From Chloroflexota bacterium (GTDB lineage: Bacteria > Chloroflexota > Anaerolineae > Anaerolineales > UBA11858), in NCBI GenBank assembly GCA_030666985.1, contig DAOUWT010000053.1, positions 1-12,710 of the forward strand: 12,710 nt of DNA, read 5' to 3'. The notes beneath the pieces were generated by a model. The model searched no databases. It saw only the letters and a list, made by a program, of their open reading frames with translations, and was not told the DNA's origin. Of this stretch, positions 7,591-12,710 are shown in pieces; the first letter of the stretch is position 1, and every line of letters begins with the position of its first letter. Made by a program: the position numbers and the translations under genes.

Positions 7591-7861
7591 TATAACTGGT
7601 ATTGCGCTAATATATCTTTTGATAGAAGCTCAACAATCTACTGAGGAAATAGACGATACTACACTTAACATATGAAAGCCACCCACCGATGAATTGTAGT
7701 AACAACCCTCAAGAGGGTGCTGCGCTAGGGTAAAAGTGAAAACTGCTTAAAAAGAGTGTATTATCTAAAAAAATTAAAACCAGATATATAAGAGGCTCTC
7801 ATACGGTAGCCTCACATTTACCAACACCGTAAAAGCACAAATACTTGGGGGCAATTTGAGG
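7591..7861. other. Gene-free stretch with two small hairpins
   Basis: No credible gene was found on either strand. A small hairpin, ACCCTC-AA-GAGGGT, lies at 7705-7718. GAGGCT (7792-7797) pairs with AGCCTC (7808-7813) across a 10-nt loop. The stretch is A/T-rich. About 50 bp near 7620-7672 reads as an open frame with protein-like composition and could be a gene remnant, but it is too short to judge. Together with the element at 7489-7590 it fills the gap after the VTC gene. Confidence 0.5.
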
Positions 7862-7867
7862 TATAAT
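7862..7867 (+). promoter_or_regulatory. -10 box of the CRP pseudogene (leaderless type)
   Basis: TATAAT ends 8 nt before the pseudogene ATG at 7876, so a transcript would begin at or very near the ATG. The surrounding GGTATAATTTxxCACCATGAGAAC is nearly the same as at 8929-8950, so the promoter was duplicated with the gene. No good -35 box is seen. Confidence 0.5.
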
Positions 7868-7875
7868 TTCTCACC

Positions 7876-8201
7876 ATGAGAACCGACATCACCCTTCTAA
7901 AAAAATCTCTCCTTTTTTGTGAGCTTGACACGCCAGATTTAGAGCGGATATTGAGCCTATCATATCCCCGCAAACGAGATGATGGCTCATTTTTCTTTCT
8001 CGAGGGTGCTGCGGCTGATAGGCTTTATTTGCTGAGGGTAAAGTCAAATTAGGGCAGGGGATGTCCGAGGGGCAGCAAGTTATTTTCCGTTACGATAACC
8101 CGGGGGAAACATTTGGAGTGCTAGCGCTGTTAGATGAGGCGCAGTATTCGGTTTTTGCCCAAGCCGTGGGGAATGCGCGGCAGTTGAAGATGGCAGCTTA
8201 A
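7876..8201 (+). pseudogene. Truncated, frameshifted copy of the CRP/FNR-type regulator
   Basis: This is a degenerate paralogue of the gene at 8944, roughly four-fifths identical by eye from the promoter to about 8170. The reading frame from ATG 7876 keeps MRTDITLLK and RKRDDGSFFFLEG, but a net 4-bp deletion near 8032-8040 shifts the frame and a TAG ends it at 8050-8052 after 58 codons. The original frame resumes as IFRYDNPGETFGVLALLDEAQYSVFAQAVG, so the loss is recent enough to read through. All sequence equivalent to the dimerisation helix and DNA-binding domain is missing. From 8166 the sequence stops resembling crp and instead resembles the 3' end of selB, ending in ARQLKMAA and a stop. 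The stop overlaps the toxin stop codon on the other strand. Confidence 0.85.
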
Positions 8202-8587
8202 GCAGAAATTAATTTTTGACGCACAAATGCCAGAAACTCTCGGATAGCTTTTTGAGGAACGTCACTGAGGTGGCTTTCAACGACATTTTGTGTGCTGCCT
8301 TTGTGGAAATGTTTAGGAAAGGTTGTCACTTGCCCCCATTTTTCGTGTGGCGCGTTGTCATGCCTGTAAATGTCTCCCCCTTCGTCAATTAGACGGCGTT
8401 CCCAGTGGTAAGAATAGCGACCACTGATTGAAATGAATATGTCCAGCAATGAGTCATCTACGATGTCTAGACGCAACTTGAGTGGATCGCCAGTTGAAAG
8501 CGTAATGATTTGAGAGCTAACAACTATATCACTGAACTCATTTAGAGCTATAGCTTGTAGCGTCTTGTAAATCTTCAATATGGCCAT
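8198..8587 (-). CDS. TumE-family toxin of a toxin-antitoxin system
   Basis: The start is at 8587 (129 residues), with GGAGG six nt upstream; a longer reading from 8608 lacks such a site. The C-terminal half carries the TumE/DUF6516 pattern: GRYSYHWERR (56-65), R-H-DNAPH (75-81), TTFPKHFHKG (88-97), then a C-terminal helix with AIREFLAFV. TumE proteins are annotated as toxins of type II systems; I do not claim a specific target. The start lies inside the upstream antitoxin gene (50-bp overlap), as expected for translational coupling. The gene converges on the CRP pseudogene and their stop codons share bases. It is slightly longer at the N-terminus than typical relatives, as far as I recall. 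Confidence 0.78.
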   Translation of the reverse strand: MAILKIYKTLQAIALNEFSDIVVSSQIITLSTGDPLKLRLDIVDDSLLDIFISISGRYSYHWERRLIDEGGDIYRHDNAPHEKWGQVTTFPKHFHKGSTQNVVESHLSDVPQKAIREFLAFVRQKLISA

Positions 8588-8855
8588 CCAGTTCCTCCAG
8601 GCGGGCACTGAGGTTTTCGATTACGATTAAATCTTCCCAGGCTGGATGTTCAACCACTTCCCCTTTGGCGATCTTCGCTTCCAGATTATCTACCGAGTCG
8701 ACGCTATAACGTCTCAATAACTCAAGTTGATGCTGCAAAATGTGACGCTTCTGCTGATACAAAAAACTCGCCAGTGCCTGCTGGAATACATCATCTTCAC
8801 TTATTTCTAAGGTTTTAGCGATTCTAGTCGCCGCTGTCATTACAGTAGATTGCAT
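8538..8855 (-). CDS. Antitoxin partner of the TumE-family toxin
   Basis: This 105-residue protein starts at 8855 and has a strong GGAGG site 8 nt upstream. It is helical and charged. Residues about 8-40 (TAATRIAKTLEISEDDVFQQALASFL) could form a small DNA-binding or dimerising fold. Residues 69-90 (EHPAWEDLIVIENLSARLEELD) resemble the conserved tail of proteins that precede TumE toxins. Its role as antitoxin is inferred from its place immediately upstream of and overlapping the toxin. It is divergent from the CRP gene at 8944 with 88 bp between the starts, so its promoter must lie there. Antitoxins of this kind often repress their own operon, but no operator was identified. Confidence 0.7.
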   Translation of the reverse strand: MQSTVMTAATRIAKTLEISEDDVFQQALASFLYQQKRHILQHQLELLRRYSVDSVDNLEAKIAKGEVVEHPAWEDLIVIENLSARLEELDGHIEDLQDATSYSSK

Positions 8856-8929
8856 ATTTTATACCTCCATTTTAAGAGTTTTCATCTCACTGCTCCCATC
8901 TTACCACAAAAATCTCTCATATTTTGCGG

Positions 8930-8935
8930 TATAAT
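8930..8935 (+). promoter_or_regulatory. -10 box of the intact CRP gene (leaderless type)
   Basis: TATAAT ends 8 nt before ATG 8944, and there is no ribosome-binding site between them. The same spacing and flanks occur at the duplicated copy (7862). This supports transcription starting at or close to the A of the ATG. A -35 box is not evident, so activation by a regulator is possible. Confidence 0.55.
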
Positions 8936-8943
8936 TTTCCACC

Positions 8944-9633
8944 ATGAGAACTGATATTACTCTTCTAAAAAACGCGCGGCTTTTTCGTGAGCTTAACACG
9001 TCAGATTTAGAGCGTATCTTGCGGTTGTCTTATCTCCGTAAACGGGATGATGGTTCGTTTTTCTTTCTTGAGGGTGATACGGCTGCCCGGCTTTATTTGC
9101 TGACTGGGGGAAAAGTGAAATTAGGACAGGTGACGCCCGGTGGACAACAAGTTATTTTGCGTTATGTTAATCCGGGGGAAACATTTGGAATTATGGCCTT
9201 ATTAGACGAGGAGCGTTATCCGGTTGCTGCCCAAGCCGTGGGTGATTGCCAATCCTTGGCCTGGAACGAGGATGCCTTGAATCAAATGCGGAAACGCTGG
9301 CCCCAGGTTTGTCATAATGCCTTGTACTACATGACCCGCCACGCTAAAAGTTTCCAACATCGTATTCGAGAATTATCCACAGAGCGCGTCGAGCGGCGCA
9401 TTGCCCGGTCCGTCTTACGCCTGGCGCAGCAAACTGGGCGCAAAATCGAAACGGGGGTGCTAATAGATTTCCCCATTACCCGCCAAGACCTGGCCGAAAT
9501 GACCGGTACAACGCGCTACACCGTCAGCCGCACCCTCCAAAAGTGGGAAAAACAAGGGCTTATTCTAGCAAAACGTGAACAAATCATCATCCGCTATCCT
9601 CATGGCTTGGTCAGCATCGCGGAAGATTTATAA
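8944..9633 (+). CDS. CRP/FNR-family transcription regulator
   Basis: This 229-residue protein has normal CRP-family length. Residues about 12-115 are the cyclic-nucleotide-binding-like sensor barrel (FFFLEGDTAARLYLLTGGKVKLG, then NPGETFGIMALLDEERYP where CRP carries its cAMP pocket). Residues about 110-145 form the dimer helix. Residues 178-205 (ITRQDLAEMTGTTRYTVSRTLQKWEKQG) form the winged-helix DNA reader. The pocket is not clearly that of a cAMP binder, and there is no N-terminal Cys cluster as in FNR, so the signal is unknown. It lies 157 bp upstream of the DUF1858-DUF166 pair in the same direction and may control it (inference). A decayed copy lies at 7876. The start is fixed by conservation with that copy and by the close -10 box. 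Confidence 0.92.
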   Translation: MRTDITLLKNARLFRELNTSDLERILRLSYLRKRDDGSFFFLEGDTAARLYLLTGGKVKLGQVTPGGQQVILRYVNPGETFGIMALLDEERYPVAAQAVGDCQSLAWNEDALNQMRKRWPQVCHNALYYMTRHAKSFQHRIRELSTERVERRIARSVLRLAQQTGRKIETGVLIDFPITRQDLAEMTGTTRYTVSRTLQKWEKQGLILAKREQIIIRYPHGLVSIAEDL

Positions 9634-9637
9634 GCGT

Positions 9638-9693
9638 GTGAAGCGTGATAAGTGATGAGTGAGGTCACGTTTCACTCGTCACTCCTCACCTGC
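9638..9693. repeat. Eight-unit heptamer array with exact strand switch
   Basis: Eight units in perfect 7-bp register: GTGAAGC, GTGATAA, GTGATGA, GTGAGGT (9638-9665), then CACGTTT, CACTCGT, CACTCCT, CACCTGC (9666-9693). The last four are the inverse complement pattern of the first four, so the array folds as one hairpin. It begins 4 bp after the CRP stop codon and may also end that transcript. Confidence 0.75.
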
Positions 9694-9704
9694 CTCCACA
9701 TCCT

Positions 9705-9716
9705 TGCGCTAGCGCA
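9705..9716. promoter_or_regulatory. Perfect 12-bp palindrome upstream of the DUF1858 gene
   Basis: TGCGCTAGCGCA is a complete palindrome about 75 bp ahead of ATG 9791. It could be an operator for the DUF1858-DUF166 operon. No convincing -35/-10 pair is seen beside it, and it does not match the FNR (TTGAT-N4-ATCAA) or CRP (TGTGA-N6-TCACA) consensus. Confidence 0.35.
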
Positions 9717-9790
9717 CATACAAATCCATACGGGCAAGATAAACTTAAGCCCAAAGTTTCTGCGTTGAATAGATTCTAGAAGGGACGACC

Positions 9791-10018
9791 ATGAAAAAGC
9801 AAAAAATCAATTTAAAATCCATAGTTGCCGATATATTAGATCGCTGGCCAGAGGTCATTCCTATATTCCTGAAATATCAAATGAAATGCGTGGGGTGCAG
9901 TATGGCCGCTTTCGAAGTCCTGACCGACGCACTGAATATTTATGGTATCCCTGCTGACCAGTTTTTGGATGAAGTTAACGACGCAGTTGATGAAAGCGAG
10001 ACCAGTAGCACACAATAA
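9791..10018 (+). CDS. DUF1858 small redox-disulfide domain protein
   Basis: The protein is a 75-residue DUF1858 domain. The family feature is MKCVGCSMA (residues 31-39), a CxxC pair at C33/C36, after a short helix beginning SIVADILDRWPEVIPIFLKYQ. Related domains are described as hybrid-cluster-protein-associated redox-disulfide domains, hence a link with nitrogen-oxide or anaerobic stress metabolism. No hybrid cluster protein gene is in this window. The C-terminal tail is acidic and Ser/Thr-rich. AAGGGA lies shortly upstream of the ATG. It is followed after 36 bp by the DUF166 gene, most likely one operon. The role is inferred; the family call is firm. Confidence 0.88.
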   Translation: MKKQKINLKSIVADILDRWPEVIPIFLKYQMKCVGCSMAAFEVLTDALNIYGIPADQFLDEVNDAVDESETSSTQ

Positions 10019-10054
10019 TTTCAATGAATCGTGTTGTAAAAGGACTAATTAACC

Positions 10055-10819
10055 ATGCGCATTCTGGCAATCATATCCGGCATGTATGGACGCCGCAATG
10101 TTGAAAATATCCGCACCCATGGCCCCGAAGAATGGAACGTGGAAGTTTGGCAAGCGCCCAGTTTTTTACCGCCCGTAATTGACTATCCTGAAGACCATCT
10201 CCCGTTTTCTTTTCCCCCGGCGGATTTAATTCTCTCTTTTGCAGAGAACAAAGGCGTGGCCGAGCTTTTGCCAGATATTGCCAAAATGACAGGCGCAAAA
10301 GCCGTTGTCGTTGCGGTGGATAATGAAACCTGGCTCCCCTTGGGATTGGCTACCCAACTGAGGGGATGGTTGGACGAGATGGGCGTGGTTTGTGCCACCC
10401 CCCGGCCTCTCTGCTCCCTCACCTCTCACGATTATGGCCTCACCCGCAGCCGCAAGGATCGCGTCCAGTTCGAGAGCCAAGAAATTGCCGAGTTCACGCG
10501 CTATTTTGGCAAACCCGAACTCGAAATCGAGATTGACCCCGACGAACGCACAATTGCCTCCATAACCGTCACCCGAAATGCGGTTTGCGGCAACACCCGC
10601 CATGTGGCCCAGGAGATTATTGGCGTTTCTGTGGATGATGTCGAAACGGCAACTGGTCTGATCCATCACCACTTCCCCTGCATGGCCAGCATGACCAAGC
10701 TCGATGACTTTAATCACGACACCCTCATGCACGAGTCTGGCAACATACTCAAAGATAACATCACTAGGCAAATTAAACCCTACAAACGCACCATTACCCC
10801 CGGCAAGTTGAGCGATTAG
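10055..10819 (+). CDS. DUF166 family protein
   Basis: This 254-residue protein matches DUF166, a family known mainly from archaea and anaerobic bacteria and sometimes labelled thymidylate-synthase-related; its reaction is not known. The start MRILAIISGMYGRRNVENI fits the family, as do PPADLILSFAENKGVAELLPDIAK and VTRNAVCGNTRHVAQEIIG. It has four cysteines, C113, C120, C178 and C209, spaced in two pairs along the chain; these could bind an Fe-S cluster or metal (inference). HHHFPCMASM at 204-213 adds possible ligands. AAAGGA upstream serves the ATG at 10055. It is the second gene of the pair with DUF1858 and is followed by a strong terminator hairpin. Confidence 0.85.
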   Translation: MRILAIISGMYGRRNVENIRTHGPEEWNVEVWQAPSFLPPVIDYPEDHLPFSFPPADLILSFAENKGVAELLPDIAKMTGAKAVVVAVDNETWLPLGLATQLRGWLDEMGVVCATPRPLCSLTSHDYGLTRSRKDRVQFESQEIAEFTRYFGKPELEIEIDPDERTIASITVTRNAVCGNTRHVAQEIIGVSVDDVETATGLIHHHFPCMASMTKLDDFNHDTLMHESGNILKDNITRQIKPYKRTITPGKLSD

Positions 10820-10855
10820 CATTCATTGACAGGTTAGTGCTTCCAGATTAATATG

Positions 10856-10890
10856 CAAGACGCGCCAATGTTGGCGCGTCTTGTGCTTTT
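10856..10890. terminator. Terminator hairpin between convergent genes
   Basis: CAAGACGCGCCAA (10856-10868) pairs perfectly with TTGGCGCGTCTTG (10871-10883), with only TG between them, followed by TGCTTTT. The very stable 13-bp stem and its place after DUF166 support a rho-independent terminator. The symmetric stem may also stop the minus-strand regulator transcript. Confidence 0.8.
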
Positions 10891-10909
10891 GAGGGAGTGT
10901 AACAAAGTT

Positions 10910-10951
10910 CACGCTTCACTTTTCACGTTTCACTCCTCACTCTTCACTTCT
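10910..10951. repeat. Six-unit CAC(T/G) heptamer array
   Basis: CACGCTT, CACTTTT, CACGTTT, CACTCCT, CACTCTT and CACTTCT follow one another in exact 7-bp register. The last units overlap the 3' end of the minus-strand CRP/FNR gene; its TGA stop at 10944-10946 is supplied by the array. Confidence 0.7.
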
Positions 10952-11627
10952 CCCCCATCCCTTGTGAGATTTGCTTCAGTTTGGCGCGGTTAGTGAACAT
11001 GAACTCAGTGCGGGTGATCTTAATCATATTGTCATCGGCAAAGCTGTATAAAGCGCGGCACACCATCTCGCGGGTGGTTCCAATGCGGGCTGCCATCTCG
11101 TCCAGGGTCAGGTCGCGGGCCACGGGTTCGGTGTTGGGGGATTGATAACGCTCCACCAGGAGATGGGCCAACCTCCCCGCCACGGAGCGAAAAGCCAGGT
11201 CTTCAACGATCTCGCTGGCCCGCTGCATGCGCTTCACCATCAGCCGGGACAGCTCCCAGGACATGCGCCCGTTTTTTAACAGAATGGGCAAGAGACGATC
11301 CCGTGACCAGAGATGAACGCGGCTGTCCTCGCTGGCTACCAGGGCTACCGGCATGGGGGCCTCATCCTCGAAGAAAGCCAATCCCCAGAAAATTTCCCCC
11401 GCCTTGATGGTGGTAACAACCAAACTGCGTCCCTCTATGGATTCTTTTAGGGCGACGATTTTCCCCTTTTCTACCATGAATAAATAAGGCCAAACCCTTT
11501 GGTCGTGGACGATCCATTCCTCTTTTTGGTAGCTGCGAGGAATGGCTTGCTGAACGAGTTGTTTTTGGGTAAATGGTCTTAAGGAAGCAAAGATAGGATG
11601 TTGTGATAGTAGGTTTTCTAAGCTCAT
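10944..11627 (-). CDS. Second CRP/FNR-family transcription regulator
   Basis: The start is at 11627 (227 residues), with AGAGG five nt upstream. A longer open frame from a TTG at 11690 is rejected as a start because a TATAAT box directly touches it. The sensor barrel spans about residues 10-115 (QKEEWIVHDQRVWPYLFMVEKGKIVAL, GEIFWGLAFFEDEAPMPVALVA). The dimer helix is about 115-145. The DNA-binding winged helix is 174-200 (LTLDEMAARIGTTREMVCRALYSFADDN). It has no N-terminal Cys cluster in the chosen form. The effector is unknown. It is convergent with DUF166 and divergent from the membrane protein at 11821; an inverted-repeat operator between the two starts suggests control of itself and of that gene. 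It is clearly different from the regulator at 8944. Confidence 0.9.
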   Translation of the reverse strand: MSLENLLSQHPIFASLRPFTQKQLVQQAIPRSYQKEEWIVHDQRVWPYLFMVEKGKIVALKESIEGRSLVVTTIKAGEIFWGLAFFEDEAPMPVALVASEDSRVHLWSRDRLLPILLKNGRMSWELSRLMVKRMQRASEIVEDLAFRSVAGRLAHLLVERYQSPNTEPVARDLTLDEMAARIGTTREMVCRALYSFADDNMIKITRTEFMFTNRAKLKQISQGMGEK

Positions 11628-11686
11628 TTTGGCCTCTGGAACTTTACATAAGGCGCACGGTTCATAGGTTGTGATAACTTTCCGTG

Positions 11687-11717
11687 GCAAATTATACCAA
11701 ATTTGCGTTAAGGCAAA
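11687..11717. promoter_or_regulatory. Overlapping inverted repeats over the regulator promoter
   Basis: The minus strand has TATAAT at 11696-11691, 63 nt before the regulator ATG (11627). Across it lies a perfect repeat, GCAAATT (11687-11693), 6 bp, AATTTGC (11700-11706). Its right arm is reused in TTTGC (11702-11706), 6 bp, GCAAA (11713-11717). Three half-sites with 6-bp spacers overlap the -10 box, as expected for a repressor operator. The 6-bp spacer fits CRP-type dimers, but the arms differ from TGTGA. Confidence 0.5.
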
Positions 11718-11769
11718 GATTAATATTTATATTCGCGATAAACTGTACTTAGTATTAACTCATCGATTC

Positions 11770-11806
11770 CCAATTTACCAGTTTACTATTCCCCATTCCC
11801 TAACCC
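11770..11806. repeat. Degenerate 8/7-bp repeat tract before the membrane-protein gene
   Basis: Units are CCAATTTA, CCAGTTTA (8 bp), CTATTCC, CCATTCC and CTAACCC (7 bp). It resembles the C-rich half of the tract ahead of selB (CCAATATA units) and lies just upstream of the ribosome site at 11810-11814. Confidence 0.45.
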
Positions 11807-11820
11807 TACGGAGGTATAAA

Positions 11821-12651
11821 ATGCAAGAAACTTCTCAAAAGAACCGCACCATCATGTCCGTCATCGCTATCGTCATTGGCCTGATTATGGCCTACGTAAT
11901 TCCATTCCTGGTTCAAACATCCCTTGAAAGAGTATTAACGCATTTGATGGCCCATATTGAGGCTGGTCATCCAACTTTTACCAGCGGGCTAAAACTCTTT
12001 GATTTCTTCTACCCGGTCTGGCGGGCGGTCATCTTTGTGGCCGGCGCGGCCTTGATAATCATCTCCCAAGAGATCAGAAAAGGCAAAGAGTGGACTTACC
12101 CGTTAGCCGTGACGCTTTTTGCCCTGCCCTCCATTGGCGGCATGTTCATGTTCCTGCCCTATGTCAGCTTTGTGCCGGGATTTCCGCTCCCCATGACCAT
12201 CTCATTTGTTGGGTTGGCCGGATATTGGAGTTTCATTTTTCTGCGCCATGCAGATAAGGCCGTTAAGTGGGCCCGTTTCGGTGCTTTGACTTTTATTGGC
12301 ATGTTGTCCACTCACGCTTTCACGATTGGTGTCGGCGCCCAACGCACCATGGCAACCCGCCCTGGTTATCCCTTGTACCAAGATTTCACCTGGTGGCTGT
12401 TCAATTGGGTTGGCGAAGTCAATTGGGTTGCTGTTATCCTGCTCTTCATGTCGATCCCCTTGTTGGCGGTTGGCAAGCGTAAAGGCTGGTGGATGGCTGT
12501 TATCCCCTCGATCACTATTTTGATGATCAATATTCCGACACAATTTTTCCGCACCAAAACAATGGATTATCTCTACGGTGCAATCCTCGCCGTCGGCGTT
12601 TTGATCTTCACAATGGTGCCTTATTTCAAAAAGCATTTGATCAGGGACTAG
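11821..12651 (+). CDS. Multi-pass membrane protein, unknown family
   Basis: ATG 11821 (276 residues) has GGAGG at 11810-11814, six nt upstream; an open frame upstream has no such site. I did not recognise the family. About eight hydrophobic segments are visible, near residues 11-31, 66-82, 92-112, 123-141, 151-171, 199-217, 222-241 and 249-267. Between helices five and six a more polar stretch, QRTMATRPGYPLYQDFTWWLFNWVGEVNW (174-202), may be an exposed loop. His41, His44, His50, His143 and His165 do not form an obvious haem pair. The gene diverges from the CRP/FNR gene, so that regulator may control it. Its last codons and TAG stop lie inside a heptamer array. Function unknown. Confidence 0.8.
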   Translation: MQETSQKNRTIMSVIAIVIGLIMAYVIPFLVQTSLERVLTHLMAHIEAGHPTFTSGLKLFDFFYPVWRAVIFVAGAALIIISQEIRKGKEWTYPLAVTLFALPSIGGMFMFLPYVSFVPGFPLPMTISFVGLAGYWSFIFLRHADKAVKWARFGALTFIGMLSTHAFTIGVGAQRTMATRPGYPLYQDFTWWLFNWVGEVNWVAVILLFMSIPLLAVGKRKGWWMAVIPSITILMINIPTQFFRTKTMDYLYGAILAVGVLIFTMVPYFKKHLIRD

Positions 12652-12710
12652 TGACTAGGGACTAGTGACTAGGGACTAGGGACTAGGGACTAGGGACTAG
12701 GGACTAGGGA
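12644..12710. repeat. GGGACTA heptamer array running off the window end
   Basis: Nine full heptamers are present: GGGACTA at 12644, GTGACTA at 12651, GGGACTA at 12658, GTGACTA at 12665, then five GGGACTA, plus GGGA at the end. It starts inside the membrane-protein gene: Asp and the TAG stop (12646-12651) are array bases. It is telomere-like in look but intergenic in setting, and its full length is unknown. Confidence 0.9.

Noticed and set aside
7436..7675. 79-residue plus-strand frame after the VTC gene
   Set aside because: It overlaps the VTC gene end in another frame and runs through the palindromic repeat at 7489-7590. No ribosome site and no recognisable domain.
7876..8201. Selenoprotein-like read-through of the interrupted CRP copy
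   Set aside because: The interruption is a 4-bp deletion with a TAG stop, not an in-frame UGA, and the DNA-binding part is gone.
8588..8608. Longer toxin start
   Set aside because: The ATG at 8587 has GGAGG at ideal distance; the upstream ATG does not.
10226..10822. 198-codon antisense frame over the DUF166 gene
   Set aside because: It mirrors codon bias of the real gene, has no domain and no ribosome site.
11628..11690. N-terminal extension of the minus-strand CRP/FNR protein from a TTG, adding a CALC motif like a metal site
   Set aside because: A TATAAT box touches the TTG, so transcription would start downstream of it, and the ATG at 11627 has a good AGAGG site.
11671..11820. 50-residue extension of the membrane protein
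   Set aside because: It crosses the promoter region and repeat tract; the ATG at 11821 has GGAGG and starts directly before the first membrane helix.
12644..12710. CRISPR array or telomere
   Set aside because: Units are 7 bp without spacers, and it lies right after a gene in an apparently internal position.

Overview
The window looks like chromosomal DNA of an anaerobic or facultative bacterium, most plausibly a Chloroflexota (Anaerolineae-like) lineage. That placement is inference from gene style: SelB with CRP/FNR regulators, CotH/DUF4956/VTC genes, DUF1858 and DUF166 proteins, and intergenic repeats of about 7 bp. No rRNA, tRNA, CRISPR array, transposase or phage gene was seen.

Layout from left to right: (1) 1-213 is gene-free, with a strong hairpin and a short heptamer array. 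(2) 214-1392 encodes an unrecognised, almost entirely coiled-coil protein. (3) 1499-3391 is selB, the Sec-tRNA elongation factor, separated from the previous gene by a heptamer/octamer repeat tract. (4) 3488-7455 is a three-gene operon: an exported PKD + CotH-kinase-like protein, an exported lectin-like domain fused to a DUF4956 membrane domain, and a VTC (polyphosphate-polymerase-like) domain protein. Together these suggest an envelope-associated system that handles phosphate or a polymer and whose function is not established. (5) 7456-7875 has no credible gene but carries a palindromic repeat element. (6) 7876-8201 is a decayed, truncated copy of the crp/fnr-type gene at 8944-9633. Between the two copies, on the minus strand, sits a TumE-family toxin-antitoxin pair. 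(7) 9791-10819 encodes a small DUF1858 CxxC protein and a four-cysteine DUF166 protein, bracketed by the CRP/FNR gene at 8944 and a second CRP/FNR gene on the minus strand (10944-11627). (8) 11821-12651 is an unknown multi-pass membrane protein, divergent from the second regulator across a region with overlapping inverted repeats. The window ends inside a clean GGGACTA heptamer array.

Two themes stand out. First, six non-coding tracts share a repeat period of 7 bp (sometimes 8 bp) although their sequences differ. Two arrays overlap the final codons of a gene, and three switch strand in the middle. Second, 7860-8945 is a rearranged segment. It holds a duplicated promoter plus a 5' half of a CRP gene, a junction to a short stretch nearly identical to the 3' end of selB, and an inserted or captured toxin-antitoxin module.

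Start sites were moved from the longest open frame where ribosome-binding sites decide: 3488, 5208, 8587, 11627 and 11821. All calls rest on reading motifs by eye, with no database search.
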